Assembly (NCBI GenBank): GCA_964397995.1
Contig: CAYNLG010000104.1
Span: 1-10,308 of the forward strand
Source: CAYNLG01 sp964397995
GTDB taxonomy: Bacteria > Planctomycetota > Phycisphaerae > FEN-1346
Length of the DNA stretch: 10,308 nucleotides
Direction: 5' to 3'
In this document: positions 1 to 6,819 of the stretch, piece after piece
Position numbering within the stretch: position 1 is the first letter of the stretch
How the letters are laid out: each line of letters opens with the position of its first letter
The notes under the pieces: generated by a model
Seen by the model: only the letters and a program-made list of their open reading frames with translations
Told to the model about the DNA's origin: nothing
Database searches by the model: none
Translations under genes and position numbers: made by a program

Positions 1-168
1 GGCGCGGGCTTCGGCGGCGTCGAGGTTGAGGTCGAGGACGGCGACCTTGGCCCCGGCGCGGGCGAGGGCGTCGGACATGGCCCCGGCAAGGACGCCGCCG
101 CCGCCGATGACGGCGGCCGCGCGCCCGTCGAGTCCGAACAGCTTGGTCAGGTAATCGGTATCGGCCAT
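1..168 (-). CDS. SDR-family oxidoreductase, N-terminal 56 residues (sugar-acid dehydrogenase-like)
   Basis: The visible part begins MADTDYLTKLFGLDGRAAAV and continues with a glycine-rich turn (GGGGVLAGAMSDALARAG) and then KVAVLDLN. This is the first beta-alpha-beta unit of an NAD(P)-binding Rossmann fold as found in classical short-chain dehydrogenases. The LF-L-GR opening, GGGG turn and acidic end of strand 2 (VLDLN) are typical of the SDR group annotated as D-mannonate/fructuronate oxidoreductases, so reduction of a keto-sugar acid is likely, but the active-site Tyr-Lys motif lies outside the window. The ATG at 166-168 has a strong ribosome-binding site (GAAGGAGG in the mRNA, about 175-182). 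The acidic residue ending strand 2 favours NAD(H) over NADP(H), which is an inference. The gene is transcribed away from the 354-1159 pair. Confidence 0.8.
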   Translation of the reverse strand, partial: MADTDYLTKLFGLDGRAAAVIGGGGVLAGAMSDALARAGAKVAVLDLNLDAAEARA

Positions 169-212
169 GGGGCCTCCTTCGGCGGGTCGGTGCGGGTGCT
201 TGTGAAGAGGGC

Positions 213-240
213 ATGATATCGTCGGCGGCGCGGGGTGCAA
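213..240 (-). promoter_or_regulatory. Candidate sigma70-type promoter of the SDR gene
   Basis: On the minus strand TTGCAC (235-240) is followed, after a 16-base spacer, by TATCAT (213-218). These match the -35 and -10 consensus at four and five of six positions. The -10 element lies about 45 bases upstream of the SDR start codon. It is one of the few AT-rich spots in this very GC-rich intergenic region. No start site has been mapped, so this is a sequence-only prediction. Confidence 0.45.
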
Positions 241-281
241 GGGGTTTTGGGGCGCCGGCCCGGGCGCGGCAGGCAACGGAT

Positions 282-313
282 TTGACTTGCCGCCCGCCCC
301 GGGCCGATATATT
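282..313 (+). promoter_or_regulatory. Candidate promoter of the 354-1159 gene pair
   Basis: TTGACT at 282-287 matches the -35 consensus at five of six bases. A GATATATT stretch follows at 306-313. Taken as GATATA (306-311) the spacer is 18 bases, and taken as TATATT (308-313) it is 20. It sits 41 bases upstream of the GTG at 354 and is arranged back to back with the candidate SDR promoter, which makes 169-353 a divergent control region. Confidence 0.45.
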
Positions 314-341
314 GTCCGGACACCTTGCCTCGGCCTAGAAT

Positions 342-347
342 AGGGGG
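342..347 (+). promoter_or_regulatory. Ribosome-binding site that sets the GTG start at 354
   Basis: AGGGGG at 342-347 lies six bases before the GTG at 354-356. The same reading frame has a stop (TAG) at 336-338, so this GTG is the only reasonable start for the downstream frame. The competing GTG at 347 overlaps the site itself and opens a different, non-protein-like frame. Confidence 0.5.
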
Positions 348-353
348 TGCCGG

Positions 354-770
354 GTGGCTCGGGACTTTACCTGCGAGACGCTGGACCCGCGCCATCCGAA
401 AGGGCCGCGGGTCGAGGTGACCTTCCCCGGCGAGTACACAATCCACCTGTACAAGAACTCACCCGTAGATTTCGAGAATCTGCGGGCCGCGAAGCACGTC
501 CTGGAGGACCCGTAGCGTATCTTCTTCGGCGTACGCGTGTTCAATCAGGGCGGCTGGTGCTACACGGGCCGGCCTGCCGAGTGTTACATCCGGGAGGCGG
601 TCATCGTTCCGTTCCCGAAGGACCGCGTGTTCGCGGTGTACCTGAACCCGAACCTGCAGGTGTATGAGTGCCGGGCTGAATACAGCGCCGGCGATGATCC
701 GCTGTGCCCGGTGGACTGGCAGGAGCGCTATCGAGGACTGACATGGAAAAGCATTTCCTCGCGGACATGA
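354..770 (+). pseudogene. Unrecognised small protein gene interrupted by an in-frame amber codon
   Basis: From GTG 354 the frame reads VARDFTCETLDPRHPKGPRV and on to HVLEDP, meets TAG at 513-515 (codon 54), and then continues as RIFFGVRVFNQGGWCYTGRP and on to WQERYRGLTWKSISSRT before a TGA at 768-770. Protein-like composition on both sides of the stop, in one unbroken frame, shows this is a single gene of about 138 codons with a nonsense codon. A CAG-to-TAG change is the simplest explanation. No ribosome-binding site precedes the GTG at 537, so the second half is unlikely to be a separate gene. I do not recognise the family with certainty. The 'HVLEDP-x-RIFFG' segment followed by strands ending in VFAVYLNP and VYECRAE loosely recalls small RelE/BrnT- or DUF4258-like toxins; this is a weak resemblance. 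Its end overlaps the next gene by 28 bases. Confidence 0.65.
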
Positions 771-1159
771 TGGCCGGCGAAGGCCAACCCGCTTTCCGCG
801 CAGAGCCGTGGTACAACCGCCACGGCGACTGCCTCGTCTACAAGATGGCGGATGAGGCCGTCGTGGGCGATCGGATCGACGAGCTCCTCACCGTGTACCG
901 GTCGGCCGTCGACAACCGCCCCATCGGGTTCCAGATCAAGGGCGTGGCCGCCATGATCCGGAAGCTCGGGCTCGACGGTCTGGCGGTCGAGTCGGAGGCC
1001 GACGCCGAGGGCGTCCGGCGCATTTCCGTGACGGCCCTGCTGCTGGCGGCCTACGAAGAGGGCGAACCGACACTGGCCCGGCGTCGCGCGTACGCGTCGG
1101 CGATGGAATGCCCGGCCCTGAACCGGACCATCCCAGCCGACGATCTGCAGCCGGCCTGA
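743..1159 (+). CDS. Conserved-looking hypothetical protein, 138 aa, partner of the broken upstream gene
   Basis: The ATG at 743 follows GAGG (733-736) at good spacing and lies inside the 3' end of the upstream gene, so the two are probably translationally coupled. An upstream ATG at 704 in the same frame would add 13 residues but has no comparable site. The N-terminal half carries WYNRHGDCLVYKMADEAVVG followed by a beta-strand pair (LLTVYRS, then RPIGFQIKGV) and MIRKLGLDGLAVE. The layout of 'Y-x-x-x-GDCLVY ... D-x-RPIGF-x-IKGV' resembles the DUF2283 pattern, a family often found as antitoxin next to DUF4258 toxins, but this protein is about twice the usual length. The C-terminal part (SVTALLLAAYEEGEPTLARR) is unfamiliar. 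There is no signal peptide or membrane segment, so it is probably cytoplasmic. Function is not established. Confidence 0.7.
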   Translation: MEKHFLADMMAGEGQPAFRAEPWYNRHGDCLVYKMADEAVVGDRIDELLTVYRSAVDNRPIGFQIKGVAAMIRKLGLDGLAVESEADAEGVRRISVTALLLAAYEEGEPTLARRRAYASAMECPALNRTIPADDLQPA

Positions 1160-1178
1160 AACGCCCCAGCCGTGGTGC

Positions 1179-3083
1179 CTACTCGCCCGTGAGCAGCTTC
1201 ACCGCCGCCGGGAGGGTCTCGAAGCCCTTCGTGGTGACCAGGCGCTCCGCGGTCTGGATCGCGTCGTCGCCGCCGTACCGGCCGCCCGCCTTGCCGAAGC
1301 TCCAGACCGACTGGCTGCTGGCGGCGAACTTCTTGCCTTTGAAGACCGCGTGGCCGCGCCCCAGCCGCAGGCTGTCGAAGCCGACGGCAAGCACCGTCGC
1401 CCCGCGCTCCCACTGCCGCATGGTCCACGCGTGGCGGGCCTGGTCGCGGGCGGCCTGCTCGTCGATCCAGGCGGGCTGGTCCGCCTGGCGGGCCGCGGCC
1501 TTCTCCGGCCACACGCCCCCCGGCAGGACAAGCAGGGCGTCCTTCGCAAGGCCCTCGACCTTGCCGTAGACCGCCCCGACAGACATCGCGCGGCCGTTCA
1601 GGCTCTCGAGGTCGCCGGTCTCGTGGCCGACGACGACCACCTTTCTGCCCTGACTGACGAGCCACGCCTTCATCGCGGCCGCGACCTTCGCGTCGAAACC
1701 CCGCCGCAGGCAGAGCGCCGCCGTGTACAGGCCGGCCTCCGGCACGGGGGCGCCGGCGCCCGCGGCGAACGCCTTGAGGCCCTCGCCGAGGTCCGGCTGC
1801 TTCGCCAGGATGACGGTCACGCCCTCCGCAACCTCGACGGACGTGCCCTTCATGCCGAGCTCCGTGGCGTCGACGTGCCGCGGCAGGCCCTCGGCGCCGA
1901 GCACCCAGCCGGCCTTCGGGCCGACCGTGAGGACGCGCTGCCCGTGCATCGCCAGGAACGCCTCGGCGGCGGCCGCGGCGGCCCCGTCGAAGCCCTCCTT
2001 CAGCACCAGGGCGGCCGTGAAGGCCGGCGCCGGCTCGGGCGGCACAGTGAAGGTCTCGGCGGCCCGGGCCGCGGCGGCGTAGAGCGCCGGGAGCGCGTCC
2101 TGCGGCGAGCCCGTCGCCGGCATCAGGGCCGACGCCGGGACCCCCGCGGCACTCGTCACGCGGCGCGCGTCCCCGACGGGCACCACGACGCCGCCCGCCT
2201 TCGCGACCCCCGCCAGCAGGTCCTTGACGGCCTGGCTCTCGGCGAGCGCCTCGTAGCCTTTCGTGTCGAAGACGGCGACGACCGGGAACGCGTCGGGGCG
2301 GAAGCCCTCCTCGGCGATGAGCGCCTCGACGTCGGCGGCGCTGCCGACGAAGGCGACCGACAGGCCCAGGATGCCGGGGATCTCCGTCAGGGTCCACTTG
2401 TCGTGGCCGCCCACGCCCGGGGCGATGACGACCGTCGGGATCGGCCCGCGGAGCGGCTTCAGGCCGCCCGCCGCCTCCAGCTTCGCGAGGAGCGTGCGGC
2501 AGAAGGGCGTCAGGTCGCCGGGGTAGCGGCTGGTGACGAGAGTGCCGTCGACGACGACGGGCTCGTCGACCCAGGTTCCGTAGGCGCCGGCCTTCCAGGC
2601 GTCGGCCAGCTCGTTGGCGACGCTCGCCAGGCACGTGCAGACGCGGTCGCGGAGCAGGTCGGCCCGCATGAGCAGGCGCGGCCCGTGGCAGATGCCGGCG
2701 ACGGGTTTGCCGGCCTTCATGAACGCGCGGCAGATGTCGAGGGCCTTGGGGAGCTTCTCCAGGTTGGCGGGGCTGTAGCCGCCGGGGATGACGAGGCCGG
2801 CGTAGTCGTCGGGCCGGACGTCGGCCAAGGCGAGGGTGGCGGTGGCGTCGCGTTCGCTCGGCTCCTCGTCGCCGCGCATCGGGATGCGGCCGGCGGCGGG
2901 GCCGGCGACGTCGACGCGGTAGCCGGCGGCGGTGAGGACGAGGTACGGCGTCCAGAACTCGCCGCTGTTGAACTGTTTCGCCAGGACGACCAGGACGCGG
3001 TCGTTGGCGGCGGCCGGGAGCGCGGCCGCACCGGCCAAGACCAGCGGGAGGACGAGCGTGAGGGCCTTCGAGCGGGGTGCCAT
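1179..3083 (-). CDS. Exported multi-domain DJ-1/PfpI-family protein, 634 aa
   Basis: Residues 1-27 form a signal peptide (MAPRSKALTLVLPLVLAGAA, ending LPAAAND), so the protein is probably exported. Residues 28-207 are a complete DJ-1/PfpI domain: RVLVVLAKQFNSGEF with Glu42, YAGLVIPGGYSP (94-105), and the nucleophile elbow AGICHGPRLL with Cys132-His133, followed by VVVDGTLVTSRYPGD (176-190). Two later segments start alike, TAALVLKEGFDG at 356-367 and TAALCLRRGFDA at 454-465, and resemble degenerate DJ-1-like units such as those ending large-subunit catalases. In the last unit ALLVLPGG (516-523) is kept, but the elbow reads AVGFDSLRLG (566-575), with no Cys. Residues 214-335 form another poorly conserved alpha/beta region. 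Known relatives include proteases, glyoxalase/deglycase-like enzymes and chaperones; the substrate here is unknown. The ATG at 3081-3083 has AGGAG upstream. Its stop lies 19 bases from that of the convergent gene at 743-1159. Confidence 0.85.
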   Translation of the reverse strand: MAPRSKALTLVLPLVLAGAAALPAAANDRVLVVLAKQFNSGEFWTPYLVLTAAGYRVDVAGPAAGRIPMRGDEEPSERDATATLALADVRPDDYAGLVIPGGYSPANLEKLPKALDICRAFMKAGKPVAGICHGPRLLMRADLLRDRVCTCLASVANELADAWKAGAYGTWVDEPVVVDGTLVTSRYPGDLTPFCRTLLAKLEAAGGLKPLRGPIPTVVIAPGVGGHDKWTLTEIPGILGLSVAFVGSAADVEALIAEEGFRPDAFPVVAVFDTKGYEALAESQAVKDLLAGVAKAGGVVVPVGDARRVTSAAGVPASALMPATGSPQDALPALYAAAARAAETFTVPPEPAPAFTAALVLKEGFDGAAAAAAEAFLAMHGQRVLTVGPKAGWVLGAEGLPRHVDATELGMKGTSVEVAEGVTVILAKQPDLGEGLKAFAAGAGAPVPEAGLYTAALCLRRGFDAKVAAAMKAWLVSQGRKVVVVGHETGDLESLNGRAMSVGAVYGKVEGLAKDALLVLPGGVWPEKAAARQADQPAWIDEQAARDQARHAWTMRQWERGATVLAVGFDSLRLGRGHAVFKGKKFAASSQSVWSFGKAGGRYGGDDAIQTAERLVTTKGFETLPAAVKLLTGE

Positions 3084-3199
3084 GCGGGTCTCCTGTTCGT
3101 GTCGAGCCGGCAGCCGCGCGGGCCGTCGCCCTGCCGTTCCCGTAACCCCCCGTCACCGCGGACCACTTCGCCCGTTCCGGTCGGACGCCGAAGGGGCGG

Positions 3200-5233
3200 C
3201 TACGCCCCCCTTGTCAGCCGCACCGGCATCCCGGCCGGGGCCAGGAAGCGGACGGTCCGGCCGTCGACCTCGACCTCGGGGCCGGGGACGGGGCCGCCGG
3301 GGCGGAGGGTCTCGGCCCGGACGGCGGCGCCGGCCCAGCCCTCGGGCAGCGTCCATTCCTGCGGGCCGCCCTCCACACTGTACGCGAAGATGACGTCCTC
3401 ACGCCAGGGGAGGAACCGATTGTCGCCGCGCGCGATCGGGATGCCCTCGTAGACGGCCTCGATACAGCGGGGGTACGACTCGCCGTAGACGCGGGTGTCG
3501 TCGGTGTAGGCGGCGCGGACGCCGTAGTACCAGTCGCCGACCTGGTAGGCGGTCATGGTCTTGCGGCTGAGGAGCTGGTAGTACATCCAGTAGAGGAAGA
3601 CGTTGTCGACGATCTCCTGGTAGGAGCGGGCGTGCTCGGCGCAGACGTCGCCGAGGCCGAGGGCGACGCCTTCGGCCGCCATGCTCTGTTTGCCGCCCTT
3701 CAGCCCCGCCCGGCCGCGCCCGAGGAGGCGGCCGTGGTTCATGACGGTCTTGTAGCCGTGGCGCCAGTCGGCCTGGATCCAGACCCAGTGGAACAGGCCG
3801 CGCTTCTCGTCGTCGGTGTCCTCGGTGGTGATGTCGACGCCGTGGTCGCGGAACATCCGGAGGATGGGGACGAGGCCCTTCTGGACCTCGCACTCGGCGG
3901 AGATGTAGGTGCCGTCGGGTTCCCAGGCCTCGCCGTAGGGGCGGAAGGCGTCGAGGTGGATGGTGTCCCGGATGGGGACGAGGTCGAGGAGGCGTTCCAG
4001 GCGGTCACGGGCGAAGCCGCTCTCGAAGTCCTTGGTGTGGTTCATGGAGTAGACGTGGCGTCCGCCCCACTGGGGCTTGGAGTANNNNNNNNNNTGGCCC
4101 TGGCCGTCGCGGCTGACGCAGTCCTCGCGCCACTCCGGGTTGAAGTCGTAGCAGGAGTCGTAGTTGGCGTGGAGGCTGACGGTGCAGTTGAGGGCCTTGG
4201 CGTCTTCGATGAGCCGGGCGAAGGCCTCGCGCCCGCCGCACTTCGGGTTCACCTTGTCGAGGGAGGGGTAGCCGGTGTCGTGGCCGTCGTACTGCCATCC
4301 GACGACGTAGCAGACCTGGGGCATGCCGCCGGTGAGGTCGTGGATGGTGCGGACGATGGGAAGGACGTCGGCGAAGGTGAGCCGCGGGAAGGGATCGCCT
4401 TCATGGGCCATGCCGAGCTTATAGACGAGGACGTCGCGGTAGGGGTTGGGGCGGCCCTGGAAGAGGCGGTCGCCTTCCCAGTTGGCGGCATCGCACCAGT
4501 CGATGGTGCCGTTGCCGTCGTAGTCGCCGAGGAGGGCGACGCGGACCTCCAGGGGCCGGGCCGGTTGGCCGCGCAGCCGGTAGGCCCACGGGCCGGCCCA
4601 GATGCTGAACCGCCCGCCGCGCCCGGGGCGGAGGCGGCCTTCGGGGCCGAGGTCCGAGACGAGGGGCTCAACCCAGATCGACGAGGCCACGGCCGCGCAC
4701 ACCCCCTCGTTCCAGACGCAGGCGTGGTTGGCGGCCTGGGGACCGTACTCCGGGTGCCCGCCATCGACCGTGCCGCGGTCCTCCCACTGGTCGTAGGTGG
4801 CGGTGCCGGGGCACCAGGCCTCAGCCCAGTTGCGGCGGCGGGTGACGTGGCGGAGGAACCGGTCGCCGCGCCGGGCCGCCCCGCTCACGAGCCGGTGGTT
4901 CGGCACGTAGAGCGTCTCGAGCCGCACCTCGCCGCGCTCTTCGACCTCCGGGACCGTGAATACGAGGGCCTCCGCGTCGAGGGCGAAGCGGAAGGTGATC
5001 GCAAGCCCCAAGTCGGCGGCCGTGACGACGTAATCGACGGCGTCGGCCGCGGGCCGCAGCTCGCAGGCCAGCCGGTCGGCACCGAGGCGCTCCCCGTTGA
5101 CCTCAAGGGCGAAGGGAACGGCCGGGTCGCAGCCGTCGAGGACCGCGCCGCTCGCGCGGCGCGTCAGGGTCCGGGTGCGGGGCCAAGCATCGTCCAGCTC
5201 CATGCGGACGTGGTCGTTCTCCAGGACGGGCAC
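3200..5233 (-). CDS. GH101-like glycosidase (endo-alpha-N-acetylgalactosaminidase family), 677 aa with a sequence gap
   Basis: The N-terminal 230 residues are a beta-rich sugar-hydrolase type domain. A 12-residue EF-hand-like loop follows (D237-x-D-x-N-G-x-I-D-x-x-D248), and then a catalytic TIM-barrel region of about 270-560 with QVCYVVGWQYDGHDTGYPS, TVSLHANYDSCYDFNP and DTIHLDAFRPYGEAW. GH101 enzymes release O-linked disaccharides from glycoproteins using an Asp nucleophile and a Glu acid/base. By position Asp428 (HLDAF) is the likely nucleophile and Glu471 (DITTED, before FHWVW) the likely acid/base; both are inferred without an alignment. The C-terminal region (about 580-677) is a small beta domain. 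The start is a GTG at 5231-5233. There is no signal peptide and no carbohydrate-binding module, unlike the long secreted mucin-degrading members. The gene lies 31 bases after the sulfatase, so the two are probably co-transcribed. Ten N at 4085-4094 replace about four codons (380-383). Family assignment is fairly sure; substrate is not. Confidence 0.75.
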   Translation of the reverse strand: MPVLENDHVRMELDDAWPRTRTLTRRASGAVLDGCDPAVPFALEVNGERLGADRLACELRPAADAVDYVVTAADLGLAITFRFALDAEALVFTVPEVEERGEVRLETLYVPNHRLVSGAARRGDRFLRHVTRRRNWAEAWCPGTATYDQWEDRGTVDGGHPEYGPQAANHACVWNEGVCAAVASSIWVEPLVSDLGPEGRLRPGRGGRFSIWAGPWAYRLRGQPARPLEVRVALLGDYDGNGTIDWCDAANWEGDRLFQGRPNPYRDVLVYKLGMAHEGDPFPRLTFADVLPIVRTIHDLTGGMPQVCYVVGWQYDGHDTGYPSLDKVNPKCGGREAFARLIEDAKALNCTVSLHANYDSCYDFNPEWREDCVSRDGQGXXXXYSKPQWGGRHVYSMNHTKDFESGFARDRLERLLDLVPIRDTIHLDAFRPYGEAWEPDGTYISAECEVQKGLVPILRMFRDHGVDITTEDTDDEKRGLFHWVWIQADWRHGYKTVMNHGRLLGRGRAGLKGGKQSMAAEGVALGLGDVCAEHARSYQEIVDNVFLYWMYYQLLSRKTMTAYQVGDWYYGVRAAYTDDTRVYGESYPRCIEAVYEGIPIARGDNRFLPWREDVIFAYSVEGGPQEWTLPEGWAGAAVRAETLRPGGPVPGPEVEVDGRTVRFLAPAGMPVRLTRGA
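4085..4094. other. Ten-N assembly gap inside the GH101-like gene
   Basis: Ten undetermined bases lie in the catalytic region between RDGQG and YSKPQWGG of the glycosidase. The frame is the same on both sides, so the stated length fits an intact gene, but gaps of exactly ten N are often placeholders and the true length may differ. Confidence 0.95.
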
Positions 5234-5239
5234 GGCGTG

Positions 5240-5246
5240 CTCCTTT
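5240..5246 (-). promoter_or_regulatory. Ribosome-binding site supporting the GTG start of the GH101-like gene
   Basis: The mRNA reads AAAGGAG at 5246-5240, six bases before the GTG at 5233-5231. The next in-frame ATG is codon 11 and has no such site, so the GTG is preferred. Confidence 0.6.
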
Positions 5247-5264
5247 CGGGATCGGGTGGGTGCC

Positions 5265-6737
5265 TCACCGCCGATGCGGGTACGCGTCGAAGGGCGGGGC
5301 GTCGCCGAGGCGCGGGTCGGCGGTCACCTCCAGGTAACGCATCAGGTCGCGGCGCATCCGGGCGAGCGCCTCGGCGTGCTCGGGCCAGGCGGCCAGGTTC
5401 GTGAGTTGGTGCGGGTCGGCCCGCAGGTCGTACAGTTCGTCGGCGGGGCGCTTGGCGGTCGCCAGGTCATACGCCGGGCGGACCTCGGGGTCGCCGCGGT
5501 GGGCGAACATGTAGGCCTTGGTCGGCCCGCCGTCGATGTCGGCGTAGCCGCCCACGGTCTCATGGCCGTCAAAGCGGTCCGCGTCGGCGGGCGGGTCGCC
5601 GGCGGGCCAGCGGTCGGGCTCGAAGTTGCGGATGTACAGCCACTCGTCGGTCCGGAGGGCGCGGCCGGGGTATCCGAGGCACCCCGGTCGGGCTTGGCCG
5701 TGGTGCCGCTCGCGGCCGGTGACGACGCGGTCGCGGGCCGGGTCGACACGGCCGTCCTTGCCGGAGGTCAGGACCGAGAGAAGGCTGCGACCGGTCACGC
5801 CGCCGGGCGCGGCCACGCCGGCGGCTCCGAGGAACGTGGGCGCGAAGTCCGTGAAGCTGACGAAGTCCGTGACCGTCCGGCCGCCCTTGACCTCGGCGCC
5901 CCAGCGGACGGCCAGGGGCATGCGGGTGCCGGAATCGTAGAGGGTGGTCTTGGCCCGCGGGAAGGGCCAGCCGTTGTCGCTGGTCATGACGACGAGGGTG
6001 CGGTCGAGTTCGCCCATGGCCTCGAGCCGCGCGAGCATGGCCCCGAGGTCGCGGTCGAAGCGCTGGACCTCGAAGAAGTAGTCGAGGATGTCGCCCCGCA
6101 CCTCCGGGGCGTCGGCCAGGTACGGCGGGACGACAACGTCCTCCGGCCGCATGCCGCTCGCCTCGCCGGAGCCGCGGTCGTAGCCGCGGTGCGGGTCGTG
6201 GCTGCCGAACCAGAAGCAGAAAGGCGCCCCCTCGGGCCGGACGTCGAGGAAGGCGTCGAAGTCCTTGTAGCCCTTGCCGGCGGGGTTCTGGGTGCGGCCG
6301 CCCGCCCGGACGTTGCCGGGACCCCAGCCCTTCTTCATGGCGCCGACGTGGTAGCCAGCGCCGGCGAGGAGGTCGGGGTAGACGGGGAACTTGGCGTCCA
6401 GGGTGCTCCAGAGGTTGGCCCCCTCCTCCAGGCGATAGTGCATCTGGCCCGTGAGGATGGCGGCCCGGGACGGCGAGCACGACGGGGCGGCACAGTAGGC
6501 GTGCGGAAAGAGCACGCCTTCCCGGGCGAGGCGGTCGAAGGTCGGCGTCCGGACCACCGGGTCGCCGAGGACCCCCGCGTGGGGGTGCGACCAGTCGTCG
6601 GCCAAGGCGAAAAGGATGTTCGGACGCCTGGCGGAAGCCCCTCCTCGGTCAGCGGCGCGCGCCAGCGCGGGGGTGGCCGCGGCGGCGGCCCCGGCGGCGT
6701 GCAGGAACGCGCGGCGGGTCAAACGGGATGGCGGCAT
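5265..6737 (-). CDS. Tat-exported type I sulfatase, sulfamidase-like (S1 family), 490 aa
   Basis: This enzyme hydrolyses sulfate esters or N-sulfate on a glycan outside the cytoplasm. The twin-arginine signal is RLTRRAFLHAAG (5-16) followed by an Ala-rich stretch and ALARA. The S1 sulfatase signature C87-S-P-S-R91-AAILTG marks Cys87 for conversion to formylglycine, which needs a maturation enzyme encoded elsewhere. Metal and sulfate ligands are visible as Asp47-Asp48 (ALADDWS), His180 (GSHDPHR), Asp254-Asn255 (TSDNG) and Lys263. HDPHR, the VVVPPYLADAPEVRGDILDY segment and SDNG-x-PFP-x-x-K-TTLYD follow the layout of N-sulfoglucosamine sulfohydrolase (heparan N-sulfatase), so that subfamily is likely; the substrate is inferred. 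The ATG at 6735-6737 is chosen because GAGGAGG precedes it and the Tat motif follows at once; the frame is open a further 24 codons upstream, giving a non-signal-like extension. Likely in one unit with the GH101-like gene. Confidence 0.92.
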   Translation of the reverse strand: MPPSRLTRRAFLHAAGAAAAATPALARAADRGGASARRPNILFALADDWSHPHAGVLGDPVVRTPTFDRLAREGVLFPHAYCAAPSCSPSRAAILTGQMHYRLEEGANLWSTLDAKFPVYPDLLAGAGYHVGAMKKGWGPGNVRAGGRTQNPAGKGYKDFDAFLDVRPEGAPFCFWFGSHDPHRGYDRGSGEASGMRPEDVVVPPYLADAPEVRGDILDYFFEVQRFDRDLGAMLARLEAMGELDRTLVVMTSDNGWPFPRAKTTLYDSGTRMPLAVRWGAEVKGGRTVTDFVSFTDFAPTFLGAAGVAAPGGVTGRSLLSVLTSGKDGRVDPARDRVVTGRERHHGQARPGCLGYPGRALRTDEWLYIRNFEPDRWPAGDPPADADRFDGHETVGGYADIDGGPTKAYMFAHRGDPEVRPAYDLATAKRPADELYDLRADPHQLTNLAAWPEHAEALARMRRDLMRYLEVTADPRLGDAPPFDAYPHRR

Positions 6738-6819
6738 GGCGCCTCCTCGCGCGGCGCACGACGCGGTGCGCCGGGAGACGACCCTACAGCGCCGCAGGCA
6801 GCGGAGCAAGCAAACGGCG

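Noticed and set aside
513..515. Amber codon read as pyrrolysine or another recoding event
   Set aside because: No recoding signal or pyl genes are visible, and a single-base nonsense change or sequence error is simpler.
537..770. Independent small gene starting at the GTG at 537
   Set aside because: No ribosome-binding site precedes it, and its frame is continuous with coding sequence upstream of the TAG, so it is better read as the second half of a broken gene.
1051..3156. Minus-strand frame of 701 codons overlapping the DJ-1/PfpI gene
   Set aside because: It is the out-of-phase, Arg/Gly-rich shadow of the real frame and runs into the convergent gene.
3191..3212. Hairpin around the stop codon of the GH101-like gene (AAGGGGCG with CGCCCC and two extra C)
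   Set aside because: The stem has a bulge, includes the stop codon, and no U-rich tail follows on the minus strand, so it does not qualify as an intrinsic terminator.
1350..3452. Long plus-strand open frame of 700 codons opposite the DJ-1/PfpI gene
   Set aside because: It is rich in Arg, Gly, Ala and Asp with no recognisable domain, crosses an intergenic gap, and lies opposite a gene with a signal peptide, motifs and a ribosome-binding site. It is a high-GC shadow frame.
3632..5404. Plus-strand open frame of 590 codons opposite the GH101-like gene
   Set aside because: Composition is Val/Ala/Gly/Glu-biased as expected for the antisense of GC-rich coding DNA, there are no motifs, and it runs across two genes on the other strand.
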